Shown here one piece after another: positions 31,435-45,537 of a DNA stretch of 64,000 nt. The notes under the pieces were generated by a model, which saw only the letters and a program-made list of their open reading frames with translations, had not been told where the DNA came from and ran no database searches. The first letter of the stretch is position 1, and each line of letters opens with the position of its first letter. The DNA comes from Cacajao melanocephalus (Eukaryota > Chordata > Mammalia > Primates > Pitheciidae): the NCBI GenBank assembly GCA_963573385.1, contig CAUYLG010059058.1:30655-94654 (forward strand), given 5' to 3'. A program made the translations under genes and the position numbers.

Positions 31435-33263
31435 CAGAAGGTTGCTTGCTGCTCCTGGCATTGGGGCAAGGAAAGCTGAGGCCTGTGTGACCTGGCTACT
31501 GTCATCCAGCTACCCTGGGGTCCCTTTTGCACTGTAGGGATCCCCTAGTCTGGTGACCTCCTAGAAACTGGCTGAGCCACTGCCAGTCTGTCTTTTTCAC
31601 TATTTCATATTTTCACCTTCGGATTGATGCTTTTTAAAAATTCTTCAGATATGTTAATACCCCCAATGAGAGCACAGTCTGTTTGGTACTCCAAGTACTA
31701 TTCTATCTTCCTTATTATTGCGATTAATAATGTTTGTTTAATTGATTTACTGTCAGCTGGTCATTATTAGCATCGAGCCTTTACTGGAGTGGTCAGGCCA
31801 TTAGATAAGACATGACTGTTGATTTGAACTTCCTTTAGTTTCAATAAGCTAGAATCATAAACAGATAGGATGTTGGCGGTAGAAGGTATCTGAAAGATAA
31901 AGATTGCCTTCTGAATAGGAGGAAACAGAAGTGCCTTCCTCAAGGTTAAGCTGAAAGACAAGAGCTCAGTGCTTCCAATTCCAAGGGCACAATTCCTCAA
32001 TGCAATTGGGAAACAATTGCATACCTCCAAATATATACGTTTAGTTTTGGCAGATTTGCAACAATGATAAAAATAGGTTTTGGCTGGAACCAGTTTTTGC
32101 ATTATTTTTTTTCCCTCCCAGAGCTATTAAATTAAAGCATTGAATTGAATTGAATCAGTGGTTAATTCATCTTTAAATTTCTTTTTTTCATCTCAGATGT
32201 TTTCCATAATATTTTGATTCTTATAGTTATCGGAACCCAGCAAGCGCGATTGGTCTTTGGATCCTTGAAAGTAATTTGTGTTTTATGGCCATTGTCCGCT
32301 TGTGAAAGATTAGCAGGAGAAATCTGAGTATGGATAGGAAAAGTTTGCTTTTTCTCTCTTGAGTGTTCAAAGTAGGAAGTAATCAATCAAATTATGGGAA
32401 TAAAATTTCTTTCCCCTTTTTCAGAGTTCTTACTTGGATTAGAGCTCTCCTTTCACTAGGAAGTATCAAAGTAGCCAGGCTGGTTTGAATGACAAAGTCA
32501 AAAACGATGTGTTTGTTACGGTCATAAATTTCTGTGGATTCTCATTAAGTTCAGGTATTTAACAAAAGGGAACTGTATTAAGCTGTGGCTAAAGTTACAT
32601 TCTCGGAGCTGACTGCTTATCTTATCACCTTTCTAAACGGAAGTCATGTTTGCCCTAACTCCATGTTTTGCAAAAACGCTGCAGTGATGCAGTGATTTCA
32701 TTTCACAAACAAAGCTTTTCACAAAGTAAACAAAAACTTGCTTCTGTATATGTTGTGTGTGTGTGTGTTTAATTTTCTGGTGAACGGTAATTGTTCTCGT
32801 GGCTTCTTTTGTCGAATGTTGTGTGTTTGCTTTTTTGTTTCTTTTAAGAAAGAAAGGCCACTTTTTTCTTTGTAATGAGTCTTTACTCTTACTGCTTGGG
32901 TAGAAGGCTTTTGGATTATAACATTATTTGTTCCAAAAGGCTTTTCCCAAAGCTGGAGGGTCTACAAGAATGCCCTGCTAGGGTTTAATTATGGAAAGAT
33001 AACAGATTGGATGTGTTTTATATTTATATGGGGAGAGGTCATAGGGAGCTAAATCTTGTGATGAAAATTCTTGGGATTTTTAGGTGCATTTGCCCTATTG
33101 GAGAAGGCTGGTAAATTGGAAAGCAAGCCTTGGAGAAACTACTCAGCTCCCACTGATTGTTATGAAGTAGAAAGGAGAACTCTTAGTGCCATGTCCTCTA
33201 ACTTTTCAAAGAAACTTGGAATATTGACTTTTAAAAAATATGTTGGAAAGGAATTTACATATT
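31435..33263. other. Intron 1, unassigned
   Basis: Nearly 1.8 kb without a named repeat, except a short TG run at 32750-32768. No coding signal. Confidence 0.5.
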
Positions 33264-33278
33264 GAAAACCAAAAGCCA

Positions 33279-34197
<919 letters not shown>

Positions 34198-34405
34198 GGC
34201 CAGGTGTCAGCAATATTTATTTATTTATTTATTTATTCTGGAAAGGGCCAGATACTAAATACTTTCACAACCACTCAACTCTGCTTTTGTAGCATAGAAG
34301 CAGCCACAGACAATATGTAAATGAATGTGTGGCTGTGTTCCAATAAAACTTTATTGACCCAAACTATAAAACCACTGGCTATAGTTTGTATACCTCTGGG
34401 CTAAG
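34198..34405 (+). mobile_element. hAT/Charlie-type MER element, partial
   Basis: GGAAAGGGCCAGATACTAAA, AGCAGCCACAGACAATATGT, GTTCCAATAAAACTTTATTG and ACCTCTGGGC resemble a common non-autonomous hAT element. An ATTT repeat (34214-34238) sits inside it. Exact family uncertain. Confidence 0.6.
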
Positions 34406-34624
34406 CCAGAGGCTTCAAATATCTCATATTTGCTTCCTTTATTTATGTGTTACTCTCAGTTGAGCAGCCACAGCTAATATTCGTGGCAACGTTAGGAAGG
34501 CAGAATGTAGGTGCTGAACTTCCAATTCAAGATCCAATGCAGAAATCACAGAGCTCCCTGTGGCTGTGTAGGAATGGGATTAGGTCACATACCCTGGAAC
34601 TGCATGCTAGTAATCTGTATTTTT

Positions 34625-34757
34625 TTTTTCTTTTTTTTTTTTAAGATGGGGTTTCACCATATTGGTCAGGCTGGTCTCATACTCCTAACCTCAGGTGATC
34701 CATCCGCCTCAGCCTCCCAAAGTGCTGGGATTACAGGCGTGAGCCACCGTACCCGGC
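34625..34757 (-). mobile_element. Alu left-arm insertion with target duplication
   Basis: Only the left monomer plus T-run is present, yet it has its own duplication: TAGTAATCTGTATTTTT (34608-34624) and TAGTGATCTGTATTTTT (34758-34774). It was therefore inserted as a half-Alu rather than deleted later. Confidence 0.92.
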
Positions 34758-34774
34758 TAGTGATCTGTATTTTT

Positions 34775-35158
34775 GAAATACACAAAGTTGTTTGGGAGGA
34801 TGACGTTTTCTAGAATGTGATTATACGTTCAACTACAAATATTCTATTTTGAAATCGACATAAACACCTATCAAAGTAGTGGTAGCTCTTTTATTTTTCA
34901 AGCTTAATCATCTGTTTTGATGCTTCTTTGACCTTGTACTTGAGTGTATTTAGTTTATAAATCATGCCCTGATCTCTCTTTTCCCTTTTCCCTTTAGATG
35001 CCTGGGCACCATATGAATCACTTGGGAGTAGTAGGAGTACGGTGAGGTCACTTACATTGTCACCTGACTTCTGCACTAAAACTCTGTTTCATTCACCATT
35101 CTGTCTGTGCAGATGAGGAGTGAGACATCAAGTTGGGAAGAAAGGTTGGGAAAGATTT
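34775..35158. other. Intron 1, unassigned
   Basis: No recognised element. Confidence 0.5.
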
Positions 35159-35171
35159 TCAAAGATTATTA

Positions 35172-35472
<301 letters not shown>

Positions 35473-35529
35473 TCGAAGATTATTAAGTGGCATGTTTAAG
35501 GAGTTTGGACTTTATTTAAAGCCAGCACG

Positions 35530-35835
35530 GTTCAATGGAAATGTAATGAGAACCTTATAGGTCATTTCAACTTTCTAGTAGCCACCTTAAAAAGGTAAAA
35601 ATAAAGAGGTGAAATTAATTTTAATACTATTTGAACTTAAGCCAATATGCTAAAGTATTATCATGTCAAACATGAAATCAAAATAAAACATTATTAATAA
35701 GAAATCTTACAGTTTTTTATACTGTCTTCAAAATCTAGTATGCATTTTATACTTGCAGCACGTCTCAATTTGGGTTAACTGCATTTCAAGAACTTAGTAG
35801 CCCCATGAGGCCATTGTCTATCCTACTGGCTACTC
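35530..35835 (+). mobile_element. Old MER-type element, same family as 17545-18408
   Basis: TCTAGTAGCCACCTTAAAAA, GGTGAAATTAATTTTAATAC, GTATGCATTTTATACTTGCA and AGCACGTCTCAATTTGGG match the reverse complement of the element upstream of the gene. Name uncertain. Confidence 0.6.
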
Positions 35836-36483
35836 AAGGTACTGGAGGCAGAGTCAAGGGAGCAGGCATTGAAGGCTTGCAGTGGAGGACTGATTTCACA
35901 GACCTCCTCTGGTTCTGCTTTGGAATCTAGTTCTCGGTGGCATGTGGATGTATACTAGGATAGGTGGCTGTTGGGGAATCTGGAGGACAGACGATGGAGA
36001 CTTGAACTAGAGCAGTGCATTGTGCATGGGAAGTGAGGGAAAGATTTGGTAGATGTTTCAGAGGTAGGAATTGTAACACTGTGGAATACTAGAGATGGGA
36101 AAAGGAGGAGGCAAAGGAGACTATTTGAATATTTATTAGTAACCGTAATGTGAGAAGGAACACAGAGGAAGGAAGAACAAGCATCAGGGGGAGCGAGCAA
36201 CTTTGTTTTAAACATATAAAGTGGAAAGTGCTCTGGGTTAACCTAGAGTCCAGGAGTAAGGTCAGATTTGGGAGCCATGATTACTAAGGTTGTATCAGTG
36301 GCCAGCACAGCTAATGTGAATGTGTATGGAGGAGGAGGACTTGGTCTTCCTAGTCCTGCTTGGATTTATTTATACTCTAGACCCAAAGAGAGAATTTCTG
36401 TAGCCTATGTCATGCATGCAGAAGTGTTTAGTGTAAACTGATGTCCAAAGGTTACTTTGAAATGCATTAGAAAAAATGAATTC
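35836..36483. other. Intron 1, unassigned
   Basis: No recognised element. Confidence 0.5.
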
Positions 36484-36741
36484 GGCCAGGCACAGTGGCT
36501 CATGCCTGTAATCCCAGCACTTTGGGAGGCTGAAGAGGGCGTATCACCTGAGGTCAGGAGTTTGAGACCAGCCTGATCAACATGGTGAAAACATGGTGGT
36601 GCAGGCCTGTAGTTCCACCTACTTGGGAGGCTGAGGGAGGAAATTGCTTGAATATGGAGGCAGAGGTTGCAGTGAGCCAAGATTGCGCCACTAGACTCCA
36701 GCCTGGGTGACAGAGCAAGATTCCATCTCAAAAAAAAAAAA
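36484..36741 (+). mobile_element. Alu with internal deletion
   Basis: The head GGCCAGGCACAGTGGCTCAT and tail are present. The central GTCTCTACTAAAAATAC block is missing, with CATGGTG repeats meeting at the deletion point. Confidence 0.93.
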
Positions 36742-37321
36742 TGCACAGAAAAAGAGTATTTAGATTGTAATTGGTGACTAGATGGGTATTTGTGGTATAA
36801 TTCTTCCAAATTTTTGCTGTATTTTTACGTTTCCACAATAAATGGTGGGAATGTGGAAGGGAGGGTGATGTCAGGGTCAGTGGTATCAAACACTACAGAA
36901 AGGTTGAATACAGGTTTGAGTGTTTGCCTTTTGAGTTAAGAAGTCATTGGTGACCTTGAGGCCAGGTGGACTTTTGTGGTGTGACAGAAGCCACATGGCA
37001 TGGGGTGAGGAGTAAATGGAAATGTGTCAGAAGAGACAGGAATGTGATGAACTTCGCCAGTGTATCTGTGTAATCTTTGCCACGTTCCCTATCTTTCCTG
37101 GATTTGAGTCACCCAGTGGGGTCCTCATACTTGCTTCGTGATAATTATGATGAGTTATCCAAGTGAATAAAACTTCTTGAGATGAAAAGAGGATTTAGAA
37201 TGTGCTTACTATATTTTTTTCCTGGTGACTGCACTTACATACCCTAGTTTCTGTGCTTATGTGGTTACTTATGTATAGTGACTTGATTAGTAGTTTTTTA
37301 TCAGAGAGTTTTAGCCAAATC
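36742..37321. other. Intron 1, unassigned
   Basis: Near 36790-36845, TTTTTACGTTTCCACAATAA may be an old L1 tail interrupted by the Alu. The remainder is unrecognised. Confidence 0.45.
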
Positions 37322-37440
37322 TATCCTTCCTTTCTTCCTTCCTCCCTACCTCCCTTTTTCCCTCCTTTCCTTCCTCCCTCCCTTCCTCCCTCTTTTCCTC
37401 CCTCCTTCCTTCCTTCCTTCCTCTCTCTCCTTCTTCCTTT
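37322..37440 (+). repeat. Polypyrimidine tract (CCTT/CCCT-rich)
   Basis: About 118 bp of almost pure C and T. Strong strand asymmetry; capable of triplex structure. Confidence 0.95.
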
Positions 37441-38138
37441 TTATTTGTTTTTGGAAATTGCAGGTTGTGCTCTTTGAATGAATGCTTATGGTTTCCACCA
37501 TTAATTATTAAGCACATGTAGCCACCTGAAATGCCTGTTTAATTTTTGTGACCTTCTTGGTAAAAGCACGGTGGTTCTTCTTCAAGGCAGCACCTGTGCC
37601 AGTCTATTCTAAACTCCATTGCAACTATGAAAATAAAGACAAACTTGCTTTAAGAATCTCCGTTTTTTGAATACTCTCTTGCATGAGTATTCATCAGAGA
37701 ATGAAGAAATTTAAACACCTGATGGTTTTTCTTCACCAACATTGAAGGCTTTTTACAAAGTTTTAACCATTGGCTATTCTTTCATCAGTGACAGATTTTT
37801 ATGCCTTCACAATGAATACCAGATAGCAGATAAAATCCAGATTCTCTTTGCCTTACATTCAATACTTTACTTTTTCTTCTCTGGAAATCGTGGTAATGGT
37901 GAGAACCCATCAACAAGGAGGCAAATCAACTCCCCCACCACAGTGAGAAAAGCCAATTTATTGCTTTATTGTTTGACTCACAAATGTATTGCTCATGGCA
38001 AAACCAAACGAAACCAAACAAAACACCGCTGTAGTGTTTAATTTCTCATTTAGTTGACAGTGAATATTTCTATCCAACTGATAGAGGTTCCTAGAAAAAA
38101 GAATTAGAGACATTTTCAAGCTAGATTGTTTAAAATAA
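37441..38138. other. Intron 1, unassigned
   Basis: No recognised element. Confidence 0.5.
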
Positions 38139-38285
38139 GACCGGGCTTGGTGGCTCAAGCCTGTAATCCCAGCACTTTGGGAGGCTGAGGCGGGCAGATC
38201 ACAAGGTCAAGAGATCAAGACCATACTGGCCAACATGGTGAAACCCCATCTCTACTAAAAATACACAAAAAAATTTAGCTGGGCG
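38139..38285 (+). mobile_element. Alu left part, 3'-truncated
   Basis: Starts GACCGGGCTTGGTGGCTCAA and stops after AAATTTAGCTGGGCGA, where a short duplicated AT-rich segment replaces the right arm. Confidence 0.93.
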
Positions 38286-38287
38286 AT

Positions 38288-38332
38288 TTTTTGCTCATAA
38301 AAATTTTTATTTTTGCTAATAAAAATTTAGCT
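38288..38332 (+). repeat. 22-bp tandem repeat at the broken end of an Alu
   Basis: TTTTTGCTCATAAAAATTT (38288-38306) and TTTTTGCTAATAAAAATTT (38310-38328) are followed by a second copy of the Alu-derived AAATTTAGCT. This looks like a templated break-repair scar. Confidence 0.8.
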
Positions 38333-38887
38333 ACGATTTATTGCCTTTTCAGTTACCTCTATAATTTTGTTCACAAAGATGCATTTTTCCCCTCCTATCT
38401 GGAGAATGAATGACTGTAACATCTTCACAGACATTTAGCTGATGTGCCTCTACAAAATTAACAAATGACTGAGTCACAGGAGCTGTGCAGGCTACTTACA
38501 CGTGATCAAAAAGCAAATGTGAATCTTTGCCTGCCAGAGGTTACTCTATATTATAGCATTATCTAAAAAATAAGGCACTCGAACAGACATGACAGTGTTT
38601 CACATATGATTTCTGATAGACTGATTTCTCAAGGAAAGAGAGCATAAAAATCATTAAATAATATAATGAATGAGAAAGTAGTGGTATGCAAATGAAAAGG
38701 TGATTATTTTGAAATCTTAGAAATACACTGGGCATTAAATGTTTCATTTCATATGCAACTCCTTGATTGTTTAGCAAACCACATCAGTGGACAGATTATA
38801 TTTCGGCTGTATTCATGCAAGCAGGTTTTTACTTCATTTATAAAAAAGCAAATAAGTCATAGTTCATTTAAATAGCTACATGAGTAT

Positions 38888-38989
38888 ATTGATTTGGACG
38901 TCTGACTTATGTATTCCTATTATCATAGTATGCTAGCACAATTGTAAACATTTGGGCAAAATTATCGCCCTTCTAAACAGAAAGTTCTT
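38888..38989 (+). repeat. Direct repeat R3a (partner at 39031-39144)
   Basis: ATTGATTTGGAC, CCTATTATCA, TATGCTAGC, GGCAAAAT and AACAGAAAGTTCTT occur in the same order in both copies. Confidence 0.8.
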
Positions 38990-39030
38990 AAAAACCAAAT
39001 AATAACTGGATATTTAAGCAACTTCAATAC

Positions 39031-39144
39031 ATTGATTTGGACCTGTGACTTTTATGTATGCCTATTATCAGGATTGTGTAGAATATGCTAGCTCAGTTTT
39101 AAATGCACAGGCAAAATCATTTTCCTTGAAAACAGAAAGTTCTT
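39031..39144 (+). repeat. Direct repeat R3b
   Basis: Second copy, 143 bp downstream of R3a, with small insertions and about 20-25% difference. Confidence 0.8.
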
Positions 39145-39822
39145 TTTCTTCCTGCCCAAGGCCGCTAAAAATTTGAACTATTGAACTCAGATTTGAGTGA
39201 TGATGTACCGTACTTTGCCAAATGAGTCGTTTCCCCTTTTATAACATCCATCAGAAAAAAAAAAAAAGTAAGGAGGAACACTTCCTTTCATTTGTTCATT
39301 GGTCATACTGTTTGCCAGGAAAGCCTTTTTGTGTGTGTGTCTGTTTGTTTAAGTCAAGGTAATTTTAAAATAGGAAGAAAATTTTACACTGTTCTTAGGT
39401 GGTATTTAGGAAGTTAGAAAGTATGAGTCTCTGTGTTACATTCTATTGGCACAGAAATTCCCAGACAGTGGTTGAAGGATGACCCTCTGGGAACTGAGCT
39501 TATTTATTCTTATCTAAATATAAAGTACTTTATTATTAAAAAAAAAGTACACTATCACAAAATCTCCTTATTAGCATTGGAAATGACCTTGGGGTCATTT
39601 AGCCCAAAACTTATCTGATAGACCAAAGTTTATTAAAACAGTTCTGTAGCTATTCTAGTCATCAAATAATTTTTTAAGATAAGGTCTCAAAACATTGATA
39701 TAACATAACTTATTTGGATGGTAAAATATTTATTCAGTCCATGGCTCGTTGACAAGCAGATTCACATCTTTGTATTCTGTATTTGTGTGACTAGTTGTTT
39801 TGAGACAGTGTTGGGTGTGTAG

Positions 39823-40708
<886 letters not shown>

Positions 40709-40853
40709 GTTTCGCTCTTGTTGCCCAGACTGTATTCACCTGGCATTTTTACCATGTTGGTCAGGCTGTTCTCGAACTCCCGAGTGCAAGTGATCTGCCC
40801 ACCTCAGCCTCCCAAAGTGCTGGGATTACAGGAGTGAGCCACTAGACCCGGCC
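40709..40853 (-). mobile_element. Alu with large internal deletion
   Basis: GTTTCGCTCTTGTTGCCCAG is joined to ACCATGTTGGTCAGGCTG; head GAGCCACTAGACCCGGCC at the right end. Confidence 0.9.
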
Positions 40854-41135
40854 TAAATCCTCTTTTAAGATTATCTCATAGTAATCATTACCCCTTAAGG
40901 TACTTTTAAATTTGAGACTATTATAAGGGATACTTTTGATGGAGATCTTTGTTTGTAACGTTATTTCTAATATTGAATAAGAGTTGTTTAGAATACATTT
41001 CCAGAAGTAGAATCGTAAGGTCAAAAGCTATGAACATTTGATACATGCTGCCAAATCAATGTCCAAAGTGGTTGTATGAACTTACACTCCCAGCAGTGTT
41101 ATACCAGCAGTGGTAGAGTTTTCACACCTTTATGA
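40854..41135 (+). mobile_element. Old interspersed repeat fragment (LINE-like)
   Basis: ACATTTCCAGAAGTAGAATC, ATGCTGCCAAATCAATGTCC and ACTTACACTCCCAGCAGTG resemble the 3' half of the repeat also seen at 4661-4900. Family uncertain. Confidence 0.5.
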
Positions 41136-41737
41136 TACCGAAACAAAGATGAAACATTTCATTAAAATGAAAAAATGTGTCAAGTTATATGAATGGATTT
41201 CTTTTTTTAAAAAAAAATACACAGTGCTAGGCATCTGGGAATTTAAAAATATATAATCATGTGATATGATCAAGAAAATGTTCAGCCTATGTAGTAATAA
41301 ATGTTTTCTTAGGTAGCTACATATTGCTTGCATATTTAATAAAAGCTACAATAAAATATACAAGCTACATACTGCTTGTATATTTAATAAAAATGACAAA
41401 TTTGGATAGCTTTAATAATGAAAAAACGTCTATTTTGAATACATGAAGTAATTCAAAATTAATTAATTGACACACTTGCAAATAATTGCTTATATTGACA
41501 TGGCTTCTGTAATTCCTCTTACTCAGGTAAGACTTTGTTATTAGGGTATGTCTGGTGTTACGCTAAAAATCTAATCAACATTCATTCATTGGTTCATCCG
41601 TTCAGTATTACCAAGTTTCTTTCTTGTGGCAAGCACTGTACTGAATACTGGATATGCGTAGAAGAGGCTGGGCCCAGGTTTCAGATTAGATTGGAGAAAT
41701 TTTCAAACACCACTGTGGAAATTCTGACTTTTAAAAA
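41136..41737. other. Intron 1, AT-rich, unassigned
   Basis: It has two near-identical short segments (CATATTTAATAAAAGCTACA at 41330 and TATATTTAATAAAAATGACA at 41378). No other feature. Confidence 0.5.
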
Positions 41738-41754
41738 GATTTTAAAGATTTTTT

Positions 41755-42049
<295 letters not shown>

Positions 42050-42114
42050 GATTTTAAAGATTTTTTAAAAGATTGCATGGATTCTGTTGTCTGGATGTGC
42101 CATAAGTCACTTAG

Positions 42115-42345
42115 GCAATCCTTATTGTTCAATGTTTAACTTGATTCCAATATTTCACTATGAAAAATAAAACTGCCATGGTCACTTTGTAACTAAATCT
42201 TTAATGCTTACCTGTGAATATTTTCTTAAGATAACTTCTCAGAAGAAAAATGGCTGAGTAAAGTGACATATACATTTTTAAAATCTTTTGACTGCTATTA
42301 CAAAATAGCTCTTTGGAAAAGTTGTATCAAATACTGTCTCTGGTA
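42115..42345 (+). mobile_element. Old interspersed repeat fragment (LINE-like)
   Basis: TTCACTATGAAAAATAAAAC, AAGATAACTTCTCAGAAGAA and ACTGTCTCTGGTAGTGTG resemble the repeat at 40854-41135. Uncertain. Confidence 0.45.
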
Positions 42346-43024
42346 GTGTGAAGAGGCCCATTTTGATTGGGGTCTAGATTAACAGCTATTCTAAAAACTC
42401 TTCACACACACACACACACACACCCCAGAAGCTGCTACCAACAGTTCTTGGCTTCCTTATCATAGTCATTAGACATAAAAGCTGGGGTCTGAACTTGATG
42501 CAAACGGTCGTCATATTGACTATGATAATAAAGCACTTTCTAGTGGGGATCTAGCCCTGGCGTTGCCATTAATTAGTTGGTGAACTTGAGCAAGGTACTT
42601 GTGTTTTATCTGGACTGAGTTTTTTTCATCTTCTAAATAAAAATGTCAAATTTGGTGATTTCTGTTAGTTTCCTCCAAGCCTACAGTTGTATTGTTCTAT
42701 ATGTATTCTGTCCTGGACTGTGTACATTTTGACCAAGCAAAGCTTGTGGGCATGACTGTTGTCATGAATGTCCTCAAGCTCTCTTTATTCCTCTGTCCCA
42801 GGGAGGAGCAGTTACCTTTACTGGTTTCCTTGTCAGACCTAAAGGCTCTTCAGAGTGGAAGGCAGTGGGGAAGGAACGTCTTTAGTGAGGCAGCCAAAAA
42901 TCAACCCCATGGAGGCAATGAACTCATAGCTTGGAGTACTGGAGACTACCAAGATTTTCTCCAGTCCTGGCCAGGCAGACTCAGGGTAAAGAAATCTGAG
43001 TTCCATGATTTAATAGCATGCTGA
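42346..43024. other. Intron 1, unassigned, with a short CA repeat
   Basis: CA dinucleotide run at 42403-42422. A 110-codon open frame (42692-43024) has no recognisable domain. Confidence 0.5.
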
Positions 43025-43029
43025 GTAGG

Positions 43030-43380
43030 TGTTATCATTCGGTTGTGTCCCCACCCAAATCTCATCTTGAATTATAGCTCCCGTAATTTCCATGTGTCAT
43101 GGGAGGGACCTGGTGGGAGGTAATTGAATCACAGGGGTGGGTCTTTCCTGTGCTGTTCTCAGGAAAAGTCTCAAGAGATCTGAAGGTTTTATAAAGGGGC
43201 ATTCCCCTGCACACACCTTCTTGCCTGCCACCATATAAGGCATGCCTTTACTCTTCCTTCGCCTTCTGCCATGATTGCAAGGCCTCCCCAGTCATGTGTG
43301 AGTCCATTACATCTCTTTCCTTTGTAAATTACCCAGTCTCAGATATGTCTTTATGAACAGCATGAGAATATAGTAATGCA
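43030..43380 (+). mobile_element. Solo LTR, THE1/MST type (MaLR)
   Basis: A 351-bp LTR with GTGTCCCCACCCAAATCTCA, GGGAGGGACCTGGTGGGAGG, TTTTATAAAGGGGC (TATA-like), TTCTGCCATGATTGCAAG and AAATTACCCAGTCTCAG. It is flanked by identical GTAGG target duplications (43025-43029 and 43381-43385). There is no internal region: the two LTRs of the original insertion recombined. Same orientation as the gene. Confidence 0.95.
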
Positions 43381-43385
43381 GTAGG

Positions 43386-44154
43386 CCATCCTACCAAGCA
43401 AATGTCTGTTCTACCATCCAGTGCTAGACATGAAAATCGTGATTAACTGCACCATCCAGTATCTTGGTTAAAAAAATCTTTAGAATTATTGCTTGCTCTA
43501 AGAATAGCGAACTAATTTTTAGGATGTCCTTTCATCTCTCCTGCTGGGGAGGTATTAATTAAAATGGGATGCCTCAGATGTTAGGTGTTATTAAAGGTTT
43601 TTGGACACCCTTCACACTCCTGTGGTGATCTTAAAGATATGTCCACAAAGTCATATACTTTTGATATTCTTTACTTTAAGAATTGAAGCTTACTCCTCCT
43701 CTTGGACGTGGGGTGGAGCTAGTCATTCACTCGTAACAAAAAGAACGTGAGAGAAGTGATAAGACGTATCTTCCAGGCTTGGCTTGTTAAAAGATTGTGC
43801 TTTCTGACTTGAGTGCGCTTTCTGGAGTGACTTGAAATTAGCTGCCATGTTTTGTGAGCAGCCCCCATGGAGAGGCCCACATGCCAAGGATCTGAAGTCT
43901 TCCAACAGCCACACGAGTGAGCTTGGAATGACTCTTCCACCTTGGTCAAGCATCCATATGTCTGCAGCTCCAGCTGATGACTGTGATTCCAAGAGATACA
44001 CTGAGCTAGAGCCACCCACTTAAGCAGCTCCAGCATTCCTAACCCTGGGCAACTGCGTGAGATAATCAATGTTTATTATTTTAAGCTATTAAGGTCTAGA
44101 GTCCCTTGCTGTACAGCAATTGTTGATGCGACCACCACCACCATTGGCTAAGGC
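43386..44154. other. Intron 1, unassigned
   Basis: Several overlapping short - strand frames (43719-44069) without domain support. Confidence 0.5.
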
Positions 44155-44336
44155 AGTGCTTTTTAAACCTAAGTATGTATCAGAATCACCTAGAGAGCTC
44201 ACTAAAACTCACGTTCCTGGGCCTCAGTCCCAGAAATACCGATGCTTAATGTGAGGCCTGAGCATTTGCATTTCTAACAAGCTTCCAAGTAATGCTAATG
44301 CTACTAGGGTGGAGATCATCCTTTGAGCAACAAGGC
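44155..44336 (+). mobile_element. MER5A-like element
   Basis: GTATCAGAATCACCTAGAGA, GCATTTGCATTTCTAACAAG and GCTAATGCTACTAGGGTG match MER5A order. Confidence 0.8.
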
Positions 44337-45537
44337 CTTTATCTGCTTTCCAGAAAGACTTGCCGTGAATATGCTGTCCACAGCAGGGTAGAGCTTTTCC
44401 ATGGCACTTTCCTGGGAAATGTTTCTAGCTTTCCCAGTCCAACTGGAGCCTCTGCTTCCCAGCATTGATGGGAACGAAGGTTAATACTTACAATGGTCAT
44501 TTCTGAGGCTTCTGAACCTGCTGGGCTTTTGGTAGACATTCCAGCCACTAGTCCATCATCAGCTCCCTTCCTAGCGTCTATTGGCAGACTCCTTGCTAAC
44601 CTCTGGTATGATCTTGTGCTATCTCAGAATCTCAGATAAAGGAAGAAGGAGCTAAAATCTTTGAGTTACCCTTAGAGTAAGCTTGAGCTGAAAGAATTCT
44701 CTATTCTTCTCCTGGCGCAAGTCATCACAATTAGAAGTGAAAGAGCAAAAACTCCCTGATTGGAGCTAGGAATCAGCAAGGTGTAGATTCATGCTCTGTG
44801 GTTTCTTCTTCAAAGCACGCCCTTGCCTTTATCTTACCAGTGTGTTTCATTTGCAATGTCTTATGAATATGGCAAATTATAAAATCAAAATTGAGGCTAG
44901 GAATTTCGTATCTTTCCGAACCTCATCCATGATCCATTTTTTTCGAACCTAAAAGATGCTTTTTCCCCACTTAGTGCAGGAGTTTGCAATTTGATGGAGG
45001 AATCAGGAAAGAGTCTCAGCATGGGTAGTATGTGCAATGCCAGGCAAAGGGTATAAGTAATAATTATCAGAGAATTTCACAACTGAGAGAGGAAGCAAGA
45101 GTAGTCTTGGTATGCTAGAGCATTTGGGGGAAAGCCTCCTGATAGAAATGGGATTATTAAAAAATGGATAGGAATTAGATCAACAGAGAGACACAGAAAA
45201 AATTCCAGGTACGGGCCGCTGTGAAGTGGAAGAGAGAAGTATATGTGGATGCATTACAGGATGGTGGCGAGAGGATTAATTTGACTAAAGGGGATATTTT
45301 GTCTTCAAGCAGTATTTCAAGGTGAAATGGGAAAGAGAAAGCAGATCCTCCTTGTAGGGGACCCTGGACATCAGTTTTGGTGTTTTAGAATTGCCATCTA
45401 TTGATATAGGGAACGTTTTTGAGCAGGGTGATGATGAGACATGCCCTTCACTGTTTTAAGAGTGATATGGCAATGGGTAAATACTGAAAATTGAGCACAA
45501 AGACAGTACTGGAGATGAGAATTGCATTCAGGGAATG
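44337..45537. other. Intron 1, unassigned
   Basis: No recognised element. Confidence 0.5.
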
